Below, in pieces: positions 8,803-18,290 of a stretch of DNA of 58,875 nucleotides. The stretch spans positions 1-58,875 of the forward strand of contig JAISGN010000001.1 in the NCBI GenBank assembly GCA_031263015.1, written 5' to 3'. Both the position numbers and the translations under genes were made by a program. Numbering within the stretch: position 1 is the stretch's first letter; every line of letters starts with the position of its first letter. This stretch comes from Bacteroidales bacterium. GTDB lineage: Bacteria > Bacteroidota > Bacteroidia > Bacteroidales > P3. The notes below the pieces were generated by a model. That model made no database searches. It worked only from the letters and a program-made list of their open reading frames with translations, and was not told where the DNA came from.

Positions 8803-9648
8803 ATGGCAGACGTAAAACAATTAGAATCAATAGCCTCACAAGTAAGACGAGATATTATAAGAATGACCAATAAGGCTCAATCGGGACATCCTGGCGGCTC
8901 AATGAGTTCAACAGAGATTATGGTGGCTCTTTATTTTGAGATAATGAAAAACTCTCCTAAGGATTTCACTCGTCAAGGCAGCAATGAAGATATGTTTTTC
9001 CTTTCTATCGGTCATATAACTCCTGCTTTTTATAGTGTGTTGGCTCGTCGTGGCTATTTTCCCGTTGAAGAACTTGCCACATTCAGATGTTTGGGAAGCC
9101 GTTTGCAGGGACATCCGAGTTGCTCACATCATTTGGAAGGAATAAGAGTTGCTTCTGGCTCGTTGGGACAAGGTATGTCGGTAGGCATTGGGGCATCTTT
9201 GGCAAAGAAACTTAATAACGATTCGTGCTTAGTTTATACTCTTCACGGGGATGGCGAATTGCAGGAAGGGCAACTTTGGGAGGCAATTATGTTTGCAGGT
9301 TCTAAAAATGTGGATAATCTTATTGCTATCGTAGATTATAATAAGGTGCAGATAGACGGAACGAATGATGAGGTTTGTTCTTTAAAAGATTTGCATAATA
9401 AGTTCATTGCTTTTAATTGGATAGTACTTGAATGCGAAGGAAACAATATGCAATCGGTTGTTGATTGCTTGCATAAAGCCCAAAGCCTGTCTAATAACGG
9501 CAAACCTATTGTTGTGCTTGCCAATACGCAGATGGGATTTGGTGTTGATTTCATGTGTGGCAAGAATTGTTGGCATGGTACTCCTCCAAACAACGAACAG
9601 GCTGAGCAAGCCTTGTCTCAAATCAAGGAAACCTTAGGTGATTTTTAA
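8803..9648 (+). CDS. transketolase, N-terminal (thiamine diphosphate-binding) subunit
   Basis: Split transketolases transfer two-carbon units between sugar phosphates in the non-oxidative pentose phosphate pathway. This 281-residue subunit holds the diphosphate-binding half: SGHPGGSMS near residue 27, SIGHITPAFYSVL, GSLGQGMSVGIG, the metal/ThDP motif GDGELQEGQ and IVDYNKVQIDG. The C-terminal (pyrimidine-binding) subunit, normally the next gene, is not here: the following gene, six bases on, encodes a secreted vWA protein. Either the partner is encoded elsewhere or the pair was split by rearrangement. The protein itself looks intact. Confidence 0.9.
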   Translation: MADVKQLESIASQVRRDIIRMTNKAQSGHPGGSMSSTEIMVALYFEIMKNSPKDFTRQGSNEDMFFLSIGHITPAFYSVLARRGYFPVEELATFRCLGSRLQGHPSCSHHLEGIRVASGSLGQGMSVGIGASLAKKLNNDSCLVYTLHGDGELQEGQLWEAIMFAGSKNVDNLIAIVDYNKVQIDGTNDEVCSLKDLHNKFIAFNWIVLECEGNNMQSVVDCLHKAQSLSNNGKPIVVLANTQMGFGVDFMCGKNCWHGTPPNNEQAEQALSQIKETLGDF

Positions 9649-9654
9649 AATGCT

Positions 9655-11070
9655 ATGAAACGAATACTTATAATTGCTTTTGCATGTCTAACATCTTTGT
9701 TTGCAGTCGCTCAACCGCAGGGTGTTAAGATTACAAAAAGCAATACGTGGCAGAAAACGAAGATTCTTTTCATCGTTGATTGCTCACAAAGTATGAAGTT
9801 CAAATGGCAGAGCGATACAAAGATAAAAATAACTCAAACTCTCTTATCTAATATTGCCGATAGCCTGAAAAACCGCGAGGATGTGGAGTTAGCGTTGCGC
9901 ACCTTCGGCTCTAATGAAAATGAAAACAAAGAAACATGCTCCGACTCTTTCCTTGACGTTCCTTTTGCAAAGAATAATTTTGAGGTATTCAAATCTAAAT
10001 TGAAGGCAATGCTACCCAAAGGCAGCACTCCTTTGGCATACTCTCTCGGAAGGGCGGAAGAAGATTTTCCCGATTGCGATAATTGCCGCAACATAGTGAT
10101 TCTGATTACCGATGGCTTGGATGACTGCAACGAAAACCCCTGTGAAGTATCTCAAACTTTACAAAAAAACGGCAAAATCATAACTCCTTTCATCATAAGC
10201 TTAGGTGCTTCTTTGCGAACGCAATTAGAATGTATCGGTCATTACTTTGAGCCGGATAATGAGATAGAATACACCAAAGATTTGTACGAAATAATTTCCC
10301 GTCTCTTGGATAAAACAACCTGTCAGGTCAATTTGTTGGACGCTTATATGGAAGCAAATGAGACAAATGTGCCTATAACGTTTTACGACCACCAAAGCGG
10401 GCAGCCGAAGTACAATTATATGCACACCTTTAATGAAAAGGGCTTGTCGGATACCCTTATCCTTGACCCGTTGGTTGATTATGATTTGGTGGTGCATACT
10501 ATCCCCAACGTAAAACTTGAAAACATAAAACTCTTACCTGCAAAACACACAATCATACCCTTACAAGTGCCTCAGGGAACATTAATCGTGAAATTCGTAA
10601 CAAAGGATAAATCTTCCGCAAAGACCTTTCCCGTCATCATTCGCAAGCATAAAGGCAATGAAACGGTCAATGTGCAGCCGATGAACAAGCCTGTAAAATA
10701 TATTGTAGGCATTTATGACATAGATGTGCTTACAATACCTTTATTACACCTTGACAGCATAGAGATAAGTCAAAGCGCAACAACCACAATTGAGATTCCG
10801 CAGACAGGCAACGTACAAATAAACAAACCAAGCAATATGTTAGGGTCATTATTCGTTAAAGAAGGCGGACAAATGAGGCTTATCTGTGAATTGGATGCCG
10901 ATTTGCCGACAGAGACCATTAGTTTGCTGCCGGGAGAGTATGTTGCAATCCTCCGTCCTCGCAAATCCACACACACTTTGCAAACAATAACCAAAGAATT
11001 TAAGATAGTATCTTCGCAAACCACTACAATAACGCTGCAAGAGCCTGTTACGCCGCAACGAAAGAGGTAA
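9655..11070 (+). CDS. secreted von Willebrand factor A domain protein
   Basis: 471 residues with a signal peptide (MKRILIIAFACLTSLFAVAQ). A vWA domain follows (about 36-220) with a full metal-ion adhesion site: DCSQS at 42-46, the Thr in KGSTPLAYSL and the Asp in ITDGLDDC. The rest (about 225-470) looks like tandem beta-sandwich modules (IVKFVTKDKS, GNVQINKPS). Such proteins bind a protein or polysaccharide ligand through Mg2+ in the periplasm or at the surface; the ligand is unknown. It begins six bases after the transketolase subunit, so transcription is shared, though a functional link is not apparent. No lipobox or T9SS domain. Confidence 0.8.
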   Translation: MKRILIIAFACLTSLFAVAQPQGVKITKSNTWQKTKILFIVDCSQSMKFKWQSDTKIKITQTLLSNIADSLKNREDVELALRTFGSNENENKETCSDSFLDVPFAKNNFEVFKSKLKAMLPKGSTPLAYSLGRAEEDFPDCDNCRNIVILITDGLDDCNENPCEVSQTLQKNGKIITPFIISLGASLRTQLECIGHYFEPDNEIEYTKDLYEIISRLLDKTTCQVNLLDAYMEANETNVPITFYDHQSGQPKYNYMHTFNEKGLSDTLILDPLVDYDLVVHTIPNVKLENIKLLPAKHTIIPLQVPQGTLIVKFVTKDKSSAKTFPVIIRKHKGNETVNVQPMNKPVKYIVGIYDIDVLTIPLLHLDSIEISQSATTTIEIPQTGNVQINKPSNMLGSLFVKEGGQMRLICELDADLPTETISLLPGEYVAILRPRKSTHTLQTITKEFKIVSSQTTTITLQEPVTPQRKR

Positions 11071-11123
11071 CAGACAGCATATTATCGTGTTTCATAATCC
11101 TTAAATCAATCATCATTTTTCCA

Positions 11124-11249
11124 AAACGACCTTTGTGCGTGTCGCACTGACTTTATGTTTTATTGAAAGGCTGTTTGGTGAAAATGAAACAGCCTTTGGT
11201 TAAAATATTCCTTGATTTCATTTTAATGGAACAGTCTTTCATTTTCAGC
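11124..11249. repeat. 21-bp-register repeat array B (six units)
   Basis: Six consecutive 21-base units start at 11124, 11145, 11166, 11187, 11208 and 11229. Units 3 and 4 (AAAGGCTGTTT, AAACAGCCTTT) can form a long hairpin. Units 1 and 2 carry GTGCGTGTCG and TTATGTTTTATT, also seen in array E. Bases 11190-11227 recur as an inverted 38-base match at 15254-15291 in array C. Lies between the vWA gene and rlmB. Confidence 0.85.
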
Positions 11250-11318
11250 AAAGGAGATATTGCCGCCTCATAACCTCAAAATATGGGCATAAGACCTGCT
11301 TTATATCAAGAAAAATAC

Positions 11319-11326
11319 TATCTTTG
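11319..11326 (+). promoter_or_regulatory. -7 promoter box for rlmB
   Basis: TATCTTTG fits TAnnTTTG. It lies inside the longest frame (open from 11283), which excludes the upstream start and supports ATG 11355, 28 bases downstream. Confidence 0.6.
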
Positions 11327-11354
11327 CATTATAAAACAGAACTATAAAGTAATT

Positions 11355-12092
11355 ATGAGGGACGACAACATCATTTACGGCATAAGACCGATAATGGAAG
11401 CAATAGATAGCGGAATTAATCTTGACAAGGTGCTAATGCAATCTTATTCAAATGGTTTCCTTATGCAGGAATTAAAAATCAAACTCAAAGAAAATGGTAT
11501 TAGAATCCAGTTTGTGCCTATTGAAAGGTTGGACAGAATCACCCCAAACAACCATCAAGGCGTTATTGCTCTCGTTTCAACCATTTCATACACCGATTTA
11601 AATGATGCATTGGGCAAATTATCAGAACGAAACGAGCCCGCATTGATATTAGTTCTTGATAAGATTACCGATGTTCGCAATTTCGGAGCAATAACACGAA
11701 CGGCTGTTGCGGCAGGTGTTGATTTTGTTATCGTGCCTTCGCAAGGTGCGGCAGCCATTGGCTCTGATGCTATAAAGACTTCGGCAGGCGGATTGTTAAA
11801 AGTGCCTATTGTGCGCGTCGATAATCTAAAAACTCTCATCCATACCTTACATCAGGAAAATATAATGACAATTTGTGCGGATGAAAAGGCGACAGAAAGT
11901 TACACAAGCATTGATTGCACGCAATCTTTGGCTATCATACTCGGTTCGGAAGACAAAGGAATAGAACGGGAGTTGATAAGACTTACAAAAAAACGGGTAT
12001 CCATTCCGATAAAAGGAGATATCGGTTCGCTAAACGTAAGTGTTGCCGCCGGGATACTTATGTATGAGGTGATTAGGCAAAGAAATACGTAA
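11355..12092 (+). CDS. rlmB: 23S rRNA 2'-O-ribose methyltransferase, RlmB/TrmH (SpoU) family
   Basis: SPOUT-class enzyme that transfers methyl from S-adenosylmethionine to a ribose 2'-OH, by family most likely G2251 of 23S rRNA. 245 residues: N-terminal substrate-binding domain (IYGIRPIMEAI, residues 5-75) and the knotted domain with motif 1 (KITDVRNFGAITRTA, with the catalytic Arg), motif 2 (IILGSEDKGI) and motif 3 (IPIKGDIGSLNVSVAAGI). Start chosen at 11355 because a promoter box lies upstream within the longer frame. The helicase gene follows 26 bases later. Other TrmH-family substrates cannot be excluded. Confidence 0.88.
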   Translation: MRDDNIIYGIRPIMEAIDSGINLDKVLMQSYSNGFLMQELKIKLKENGIRIQFVPIERLDRITPNNHQGVIALVSTISYTDLNDALGKLSERNEPALILVLDKITDVRNFGAITRTAVAAGVDFVIVPSQGAAAIGSDAIKTSAGGLLKVPIVRVDNLKTLIHTLHQENIMTICADEKATESYTSIDCTQSLAIILGSEDKGIERELIRLTKKRVSIPIKGDIGSLNVSVAAGILMYEVIRQRNT

Positions 12093-12118
12093 TCAATCCT
12101 TCATCTATTGTTTTTGAT

Positions 12119-15100
12119 GTGGCAAATACAATAATTTATGCGGCATCTGCCGGCAGCGGAAAGACGTTTTCGTTAGTTACGGAATACCTTTGGCAAATTA
12201 TTCGCAAGCCTAAGGCATACAAAAACATACTTTGCGTTACTTTTACCAACAAAGCGACATTGGAAATGAAGCAACGCATCATCAATGTCTTGGCAAGCAT
12301 AACTCAAAACGCCGTTTCGGCTCAGCCATACATTGAAAGCCTTGTATCCAAAGGGCTAAATGCCGAAACGATACAAGCCAATGCTCCGACCGCTCTTAAC
12401 AATATTCTTCACGATTACTCAAATTTTTATGTTGAAACGATAGATAGTTTTTTCCAACGCATACTTCGCAATCTTACAAAGGAGATTGGTGTCGGCAGTT
12501 CTTTCAATCTGCTGCTTGAAGACAAGGATTATACCCGTCAGGCAGTGAAAAATATTATTGAAGCAGCGGATAAAAATCCTCAATTAAGGTCTTGGCTTAA
12601 TGATTTCGCACAAGAAAGAATTGAAAAGAGCGAACGATGGAATTATGAGAAGGTCCTGACAGATTTTGCCTCAAATACGTTGCGGCAAAGCATCGTTAGA
12701 GATAACATAAACAGCGATTCGCTTCAATTAGACAGCCTTTTGCAGAGCATAAAGCAACTTAAAAATCAAACAAATGCCTTTGTCGGCAAAATAAAAGGCT
12801 ATGGCAAAGAATTATTGTCTCGTTCCAAAGAGGCAGGGCTTGGTTGCGATGATTTCAAACAAAAAAGCAGAGGAATATATTCAAAGTTCGCCAGACTGGC
12901 ATCTTATAATGTGAGGACAAAAGATGATTTAAGCATCGCAGAAGCAGATAACGATATAAGCAAATGGCTGAATAAGGAAGATATAGGCTCATATAAGGAA
13001 GATATAATCAGGGAAAAACTTATGCCTATCTACTTTGAGGTCAATAAAGCCTTTGAATCGGATTTCAAAGCCTACCTTAGTTGCCGCTGTATCCTGTCTC
13101 GTATTTATGAAATAGGGCTTTTGAACAATATTTCCGCAGAACGTGCCGAACTTTTGAGAGATGATAATGTTTTTGTGCTGAATGATACATCCGCTTTGCT
13201 GAGTCGTATGATTGAAGGCAACGATGACATAAGTTTTATTTACGAAAAAACCGGCGCCATCATAAAACATATTATGATTGACGAGTTTCAGGACACGTCT
13301 TTGACCGATTGGCAGAATTTTAGCCTGCTTGTTCGGGAATGTTTAGCAAACGGTAACGATTGTTTCTTATTTGGTGATGTCAAACAGGCGATTTACCGAT
13401 GGCGAGAAAGCGATTGGGAAATTTTAAACAGCCTTATATCTTCACCGAATCAAGTTTCAATCCCGTATTATCAAAGAATAATTCATCTAAATCAGAACTG
13501 GAGAACGGATAACAACATAGTGCGGTTCAACAATCAACTTTTTGCTGCGGCGTATGGGCAAATAATTCCGTCAATCGCTCAAAATCTGGAACAGAAATCA
13601 AACAAAAACAACGGGCAAGTGAGGGTTGCGTTTATCAAAACGCCGCCAAAAGAAAATAAAGACGCCAATATGCTCGCTTTTATAAAGGATGAGATTGATT
13701 ATTATTTGGATTGCGGTTATAAAGTAAGCGATATTGCCGTTCTTGTGAGAAATAACGACAACATAAGCAAGATTGCACAATATCTTCAAGAGGTTTCAAC
13801 GCCGCAAAGAGACTATTGCCCATCTTCCGATGAGGCTTTTGCGTATTCTTCCTCTGCTTCGGTGATGTCAATCATTCATTCGTTGCAATATTTGGAAGAT
13901 TCATCCAATACAATCGCCCTTGCATGGCTGTTAAATCAACAAAACGAACCATTGGAACAATGGTTGGACAAAGATTTCCTTCATTGTCTGAGATTAAAGA
14001 AAGATAAGCCGCTCACGGAACTTGTTATTGACATAATGAACCATCTTCACACCGACCGCAAATCCGCTTTCGTGTCCTCATTTCTTGATGCCGTTATGGA
14101 ATACGTAAGCAAAAACGGCTCGGATGTAAGGAATTTTCTCGCCTATTGGGAGAATGATTTATGTAATAAGAAGATTGCGCAACAGGAAGAGAGCAATAGT
14201 TTAAGGATAACCTCAATTCATAAGGCGAAAGGCTTGGAATATCCCATTGTAATAGTACCTTATTGCAATTGGAAGATGAATAAACCGAGCGAACACCTGA
14301 TTCTGGAAAACAAAAACGACATATCCCCTATCCGTCTCTTCGCTTCCACACTCGCATCTTTGGAAAAAACTTTTTACGATGAAGAATACGCTCACGAATG
14401 CCTGCTTCAACAGGTTGATAACCTTAATCTGCTTTACGTAGCCCTGACAAGACCGCAGCATTCTTTGTCAATAATAGCCGAAAAAGCCAAAGCAGAAAAA
14501 CCATATAAGAATGTGGCGGCGTTATTGTATGATTCAATAACCAATAACGCTGAATTCAAGGCTGAAAACAATGAAAAATTGGAACGATTCCTGCTCGGAA
14601 GCGATGAATATCAGCCTTCACGGCAGCCGAACAATGTTTCATTAAGCCGACCTCTTAATCTGGATTTTCAAAACGCCCGATTATCACTCTCAAATGAGGC
14701 TAAACGTTATTTTACCAAGCAATCGCAAGATTCTTCTTTGAAAAGAGGGTTGATTTTCCATCGTTTGATGTCGCTCATAAGAACGAAAAACGACATCAAT
14801 GCCGCTTTGAACAAAATATATCAGGAATATAATTCGGACAAAGCAACGATTGACGCCGCAAAACAAACATTGGATTTAATGATGTCTTATTGCGAGCCGT
14901 ATCAATGGTTCGATAAAAAATATAAGGTGCTGATTGAGCAGCCGCTTTTAAGGCTTGACGACAACAAAACGCCGCAAACTTTGCGTCCCGACAGGATTAT
15001 GATTGGAGAAAATGAGGTTATAATTTTGGATTACAAGTTTTCCGCAAATCAAAACGCCATTTCCGATTATCGCAATCAGATTTCCGAATACTCTGATGTG

Positions 15101-15184
15101 CTTTCACAAATGGGATACGCCGACATCAAGGCTTTCTTATGGTTTATCGCGCCCGACAACAGCCAATCCATCATTCGGTTATAA
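12119..15184 (+). CDS. AddA/RecB-like UvrD-family helicase-nuclease
   Basis: Large subunit type of an ATP-dependent exonuclease for double-strand-break repair. 1021 residues with SF1A motifs: Walker A ASAGSGKT (9-16), VTFTNKAT (Ia), IDEFQDTS (Walker B, about 387), GDVKQAIYRWRE (III, about 418), SIHKAKGLEYPIVIVPY (V, about 700) and LLYVALTRPQHSL (VI, about 773). A RecB/AddA nuclease-like end follows, with RGLIFHRLM, RPDRI and ILDYKF (about 955-975), consistent with a PD-(D/E)xK fold. The start is GTG; an ATG two bases upstream is out of frame. The AddB-like partner usually found beside it is absent from the window. Confidence 0.85.
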   Translation: MANTIIYAASAGSGKTFSLVTEYLWQIIRKPKAYKNILCVTFTNKATLEMKQRIINVLASITQNAVSAQPYIESLVSKGLNAETIQANAPTALNNILHDYSNFYVETIDSFFQRILRNLTKEIGVGSSFNLLLEDKDYTRQAVKNIIEAADKNPQLRSWLNDFAQERIEKSERWNYEKVLTDFASNTLRQSIVRDNINSDSLQLDSLLQSIKQLKNQTNAFVGKIKGYGKELLSRSKEAGLGCDDFKQKSRGIYSKFARLASYNVRTKDDLSIAEADNDISKWLNKEDIGSYKEDIIREKLMPIYFEVNKAFESDFKAYLSCRCILSRIYEIGLLNNISAERAELLRDDNVFVLNDTSALLSRMIEGNDDISFIYEKTGAIIKHIMIDEFQDTSLTDWQNFSLLVRECLANGNDCFLFGDVKQAIYRWRESDWEILNSLISSPNQVSIPYYQRIIHLNQNWRTDNNIVRFNNQLFAAAYGQIIPSIAQNLEQKSNKNNGQVRVAFIKTPPKENKDANMLAFIKDEIDYYLDCGYKVSDIAVLVRNNDNISKIAQYLQEVSTPQRDYCPSSDEAFAYSSSASVMSIIHSLQYLEDSSNTIALAWLLNQQNEPLEQWLDKDFLHCLRLKKDKPLTELVIDIMNHLHTDRKSAFVSSFLDAVMEYVSKNGSDVRNFLAYWENDLCNKKIAQQEESNSLRITSIHKAKGLEYPIVIVPYCNWKMNKPSEHLILENKNDISPIRLFASTLASLEKTFYDEEYAHECLLQQVDNLNLLYVALTRPQHSLSIIAEKAKAEKPYKNVAALLYDSITNNAEFKAENNEKLERFLLGSDEYQPSRQPNNVSLSRPLNLDFQNARLSLSNEAKRYFTKQSQDSSLKRGLIFHRLMSLIRTKNDINAALNKIYQEYNSDKATIDAAKQTLDLMMSYCEPYQWFDKKYKVLIEQPLLRLDDNKTPQTLRPDRIMIGENEVIILDYKFSANQNAISDYRNQISEYSDVLSQMGYADIKAFLWFIAPDNSQSIIRL

Positions 15185-15199
15185 AGCATCATCAGCCTC

Positions 15200-15325
15200 A
15201 TACGCCGTTTGCTCGGGCATATACCTTGTTCGGCAAAAACGAAAGGCTGTTTTATTAAAATGAAATCAAGGAATATTTTAACCAAAGGCTGTTCCATTTT
15301 CTCCAAACAGCCTTTGGTAAAAATA
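15200..15325. repeat. 21-bp-register repeat array C (four clear, two decayed units)
   Basis: Clear units start at 15242, 15263, 15284 and 15305; two degenerate ones fit the same register at 15200 (ATACGCCGTTT) and 15221. Cores include AAAGGCTGTTT, AAAGGCTGTTC and AAACAGCCTTT. Read on the minus strand, the array matches array B closely, including a perfect 38-base stretch (15254-15291). It sits between the convergent helicase and EamA genes. Confidence 0.8.
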
Positions 15326-15356
15326 TAATGTAGATGCCTGACGCACAGACGAAGAT

Positions 15357-16280
15357 TTATTTATGCAAAGCTGCTCTCTGCTCTTCTATTTGTTGCCTTG
15401 ATTTGCTCTTTGTAACGACATAAACGCCCAAAAAGACCAGTCCTGCCGCCAATGCTTTGTGCCAACCGAATACATCAAGCCCTAAATAAACCGAAATCAG
15501 CGTTGTTACCACCGGTTGGAAGTAATTGTACATTGTAAGCGTAGTCGGACGCAGCCTTGCTTGACCTATGGCTATCAAAAGGTAGGCAACGAAGGTCGCA
15601 AACAGCACAACATAGCAGACTTTCAGTATTTCATCCGTAGTAAGTGAAGGAATATCAACGGCAATCACGCTTTGGTAACAAAAAGGAGTTGATATCAATG
15701 CTCCGAAAAGCATCATCCATTTCATTAAAACAACAGGGTGATTTCTTTTAATCAGGTCTCTGAAAACCGTAAGGTAGGTTGCATACGCCAAACAACTGCC
15801 TATGCACAGCAAATCGCCCTTTAAACTTCCTGATTGAGCCCCCGAGTGATTTGAAGTCAGTATTAACAGCAATGCTCCAGCCAATCCAATCAAAACTCCT
15901 GCGACTTTTTTCGTTGTAACGGGCTCTTTGAGATAGAAAGCAGCAATAATCATCGTCAAAATAGGCACTATGGTAACTATAATTGAGGCATCAACCGGCG
16001 AAGTTGAAGCAAGACCGACAACAAACAGCATTTGGTTAAGAACAATACCAAGTATTGATGCAATAAAGAAAAGACCTATATCTTTTTTAGTTGCTTTGGC
16101 TGTTTTTATAAAGCACGACGCTATCCAGAAAGCAGCTGCCGCTCCTGCAAAACGAAGGAATGTTAAAGCCAAAGGCTGAATATGCAATTCCGAAAGCACG
16201 GATTTGGTGATTGGAGTGTTGAATCCGAAGATTAAATTGACGGCGAATATTGATAAATGCCCTTTTGACGCCTCTTTCAT
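15357..16280 (-). CDS. EamA-family (DMT superfamily) exporter
   Basis: Inner-membrane transporter of 307 residues with ten predicted hydrophobic helices in two EamA repeats. Each half ends with the typical short-helix/Pro-Gly pattern (for example LKEPVTTKKVAGVLIGLAGA in the first half and the YLGLDVFGWHKALAAGLV region in the second). Members export small metabolites such as amino acids or purines; the substrate is not deducible. Single gene, convergent with the helicase gene and divergent from panB. Confidence 0.85.
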   Translation of the reverse strand: MKEASKGHLSIFAVNLIFGFNTPITKSVLSELHIQPLALTFLRFAGAAAAFWIASCFIKTAKATKKDIGLFFIASILGIVLNQMLFVVGLASTSPVDASIIVTIVPILTMIIAAFYLKEPVTTKKVAGVLIGLAGALLLILTSNHSGAQSGSLKGDLLCIGSCLAYATYLTVFRDLIKRNHPVVLMKWMMLFGALISTPFCYQSVIAVDIPSLTTDEILKVCYVVLFATFVAYLLIAIGQARLRPTTLTMYNYFQPVVTTLISVYLGLDVFGWHKALAAGLVFLGVYVVTKSKSRQQIEEQRAALHK

Positions 16281-16344
16281 TGTGAAAAAATTTCGGCAAA
16301 AGTATGTAAAAAATTAATAATTCGGTGATTTGCAGGAATTATCG

Positions 16345-16352
16345 TACATTTG
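16345..16352 (+). promoter_or_regulatory. -7 promoter box for panB
   Basis: TACATTTG fits TAnnTTTG and lies inside the longest panB frame, supporting the start at 16375, 22 bases downstream. Confidence 0.6.
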
Positions 16353-16374
16353 TACCCTTATTAAACGTTGTTTT

Positions 16375-17193
16375 ATGTCAAATTATATGGAAGAGACTCG
16401 CATAATCACTGTTCAGCGACTGCGAGAAATGGCTTTAAGGGGCGAGAAGATTGCAATGATTACTGCGTATGACTATTCTATGGCGAAATTAGTTGATGCG
16501 GCAGGTATAGATATTATATTGGTCGGCGATTCTGCGGCAAACGTTATGGCAGGATATACTACCACGCTGCCGATAACGCTTAACGAAATGATATATCACG
16601 CTTCTTCGGTTGTAAGAGGAGTTAAGCGGGCATTAGTGTTAGTTGATCTCCCGTTCGGGTCTTATCAGGGCAACAGCAAAGAGGCTCTCAATTCTGCAAT
16701 AAGAATAATGAAAGAATCATCTGCTCATGCTGTGAAATTGGAAGGAGGCAAACAGATTTTGGATTCCGTTACCCGCATTCTGTCTGCCGGTATCCCTGTC
16801 TGCGGACATCTTGGTTTAACACCGCAATCAATAAACAAATTCGGCACTTATGTTGTCCGTGCAACGGAAGCAGATGAGGCAAAAATATTACTTGAAGACG
16901 CTCACGCCTTAGAAGATGCCGGCTGCTTTGCCATTGTTTTGGAAAAAATACCTGCTGCTCTTGCAAAACAGGTTGCCGATGAACTTACGATACCTGTTAT
17001 TGGTATTGGTGCAGGAAGGCATACTGACGGACAGGTACTTGTTTTGCACGATATGTTAGGAATAAATGAAGAGTTTTCTCCTCGTTTTTTAAGACGCTAT
17101 TTAAGTTTGGGGGAAGAGATACGCAATGCTGTCTGGCGTTACGTTGATGATGTTAAAACAAAAGACTTTCCTTCTGATGCGGAACAATATTAA
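16375..17193 (+). CDS. panB: 3-methyl-2-oxobutanoate hydroxymethyltransferase
   Basis: Adds a hydroxymethyl group from 5,10-methylene-tetrahydrofolate to alpha-ketoisovalerate, the first step of pantothenate and coenzyme A synthesis. 272 residues, a typical length. Diagnostic stretches: [54 protein letters not shown], the catalytic Glu in VLEKIP and [22 protein letters not shown] 16375 is preferred because a promoter box lies in the longer frame; ATG 16387 is also possible. No other pan gene is adjacent. Confidence 0.95.
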   Translation: MSNYMEETRIITVQRLREMALRGEKIAMITAYDYSMAKLVDAAGIDIILVGDSAANVMAGYTTTLPITLNEMIYHASSVVRGVKRALVLVDLPFGSYQGNSKEALNSAIRIMKESSAHAVKLEGGKQILDSVTRILSAGIPVCGHLGLTPQSINKFGTYVVRATEADEAKILLEDAHALEDAGCFAIVLEKIPAALAKQVADELTIPVIGIGAGRHTDGQVLVLHDMLGINEEFSPRFLRRYLSLGEEIRNAVWRYVDDVKTKDFPSDAEQY

Positions 17194-17238
17194 AGCACAA
17201 CAATCCTTGCTTTAAAATTATTGTAAGGAAGTTTGGAT

Positions 17239-17607
17239 TTATTTTTTGAAGATAAAGAACACGGCTAAGACCATAAACACAAAACCAACGGCGTGATTCC
17301 AGCGAAAAGTCTCGTTCTTGAAAAGCAAAAGCGTGAAACCGGTAAAAACAAGCAAACTTATAACCTCTTGAATCACCTTTAGCTGCCATAGATTGAAAGG
17401 ACCGCCGTTTTCTTGGTAGCCGATGCGATTAGCAGGCACTTGAAACAAATATTCAAACAGCGCAATGCCCCAACTAAACAGGATTAGCAAAATCAGAGGC
17501 AAGTTATTGAACCACTCCATCTGCTTAAAACGCAAATGTCCGTACCAAGCGAAAGTCATAAAGACGTTAGAAATTACGAGCAAGCCTATTGTAATAAATT
17601 GTTTCAT
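17239..17607 (-). CDS. DMT-family membrane protein, DUF486
   Basis: A 122-residue inner-membrane protein with four hydrophobic helices and the DUF486 signatures: SNVFMTFAWYGHLRF near the start, then FEYLFQVPANRIG and QLKVIQEVI. Small members of the drug/metabolite transporter superfamily usually work as dimers; function unknown. Divergently transcribed from the DUF4294 gene from a shared 99-base promoter region, and convergent with panB. Confidence 0.85.
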   Translation of the reverse strand: MKQFITIGLLVISNVFMTFAWYGHLRFKQMEWFNNLPLILLILFSWGIALFEYLFQVPANRIGYQENGGPFNLWQLKVIQEVISLLVFTGFTLLLFKNETFRWNHAVGFVFMVLAVFFIFKK

Positions 17608-17641
17608 TGATTGGTTATAATACTTTGTTGTTTTGAAGCGG

Positions 17642-17672
17642 CAAAGTTAATAAAATTTTATTCTTACCTTTG
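17642..17672. promoter_or_regulatory. divergent -7 boxes (DUF486 and DUF4294)
   Basis: CAAAGTTA at 17642-17649 is a minus-strand TAACTTTG for the DUF486 gene, and TACCTTTG at 17665-17672 serves the DUF4294 gene on the plus strand. The two lie 15 bases apart, so the divergent polymerases could interfere with each other. Confidence 0.55.
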
Positions 17673-17706
17673 CAACGCTGTTTTAATCTAACCAATAAAG
17701 ATATTT

Positions 17707-18288
17707 ATGCGAAAGATATTAATATTTATTGTGCTTTGTATTGTAGTAATGTCGGCTTCTGCACAAAAGCAACAAATAGTTATGGCAACAATTCTTGATG
17801 GCGATACTATTCCTTACACGATTTTACCTACGACAATCATACAGGGTTATGCTTGCCCTTTATCGGCAAAAGAACTGAAGGCATACCGAAAACTTATAAA
17901 CAACGTAAAAAAGACGTATCCTTACGCTAAAGAAGCGGGGAAGCTCCTCAATGCTTATTCCGCCAAGCTTGCTACTGCTCAAAACGACTCGCAACGAAAG
18001 AAATATATGAAGCAAGCAGAAAAAGACATCAAGGAACGTTTCGGCTCCAAGTTGGAAAGGCTCACGAAGTCGCAGGGTAAGATTCTGCTCAAACTTGTTG
18101 ATAGGGAAACTGGCAGTGATTCATATAATTTGCTGAAGGATTTACGTGGAAGTTTCCGTGCTACATTTTATCAAACCATCGGAAAACTGTTCGGCTACAA
18201 TCTAAAAGTAAAATACGACCCGCAAAACAACACCGAAGACAGGGTAATAGAGCGAATAATTGCGGCAATAGAAGCAAAGAAGATTTAA
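17707..18288 (+). CDS. DUF4294 secreted protein
   Basis: 193 residues with a signal peptide (MRKILIFIVLCIVVMSASAQ). It matches the Bacteroidota DUF4294 family in its opening DGDTIPYTILPTT and the helical segment LKAYRKLINNVKKTYPYAKE. The remainder is helical and basic. Function unknown; periplasmic by its signal. The next gene begins two bases after the stop and encodes a murein peptide hydrolase, hinting at a cell-envelope role. Confidence 0.8.
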   Translation: MRKILIFIVLCIVVMSASAQKQQIVMATILDGDTIPYTILPTTIIQGYACPLSAKELKAYRKLINNVKKTYPYAKEAGKLLNAYSAKLATAQNDSQRKKYMKQAEKDIKERFGSKLERLTKSQGKILLKLVDRETGSDSYNLLKDLRGSFRATFYQTIGKLFGYNLKVKYDPQNNTEDRVIERIIAAIEAKKI

Positions 18289-18290
18289 CT

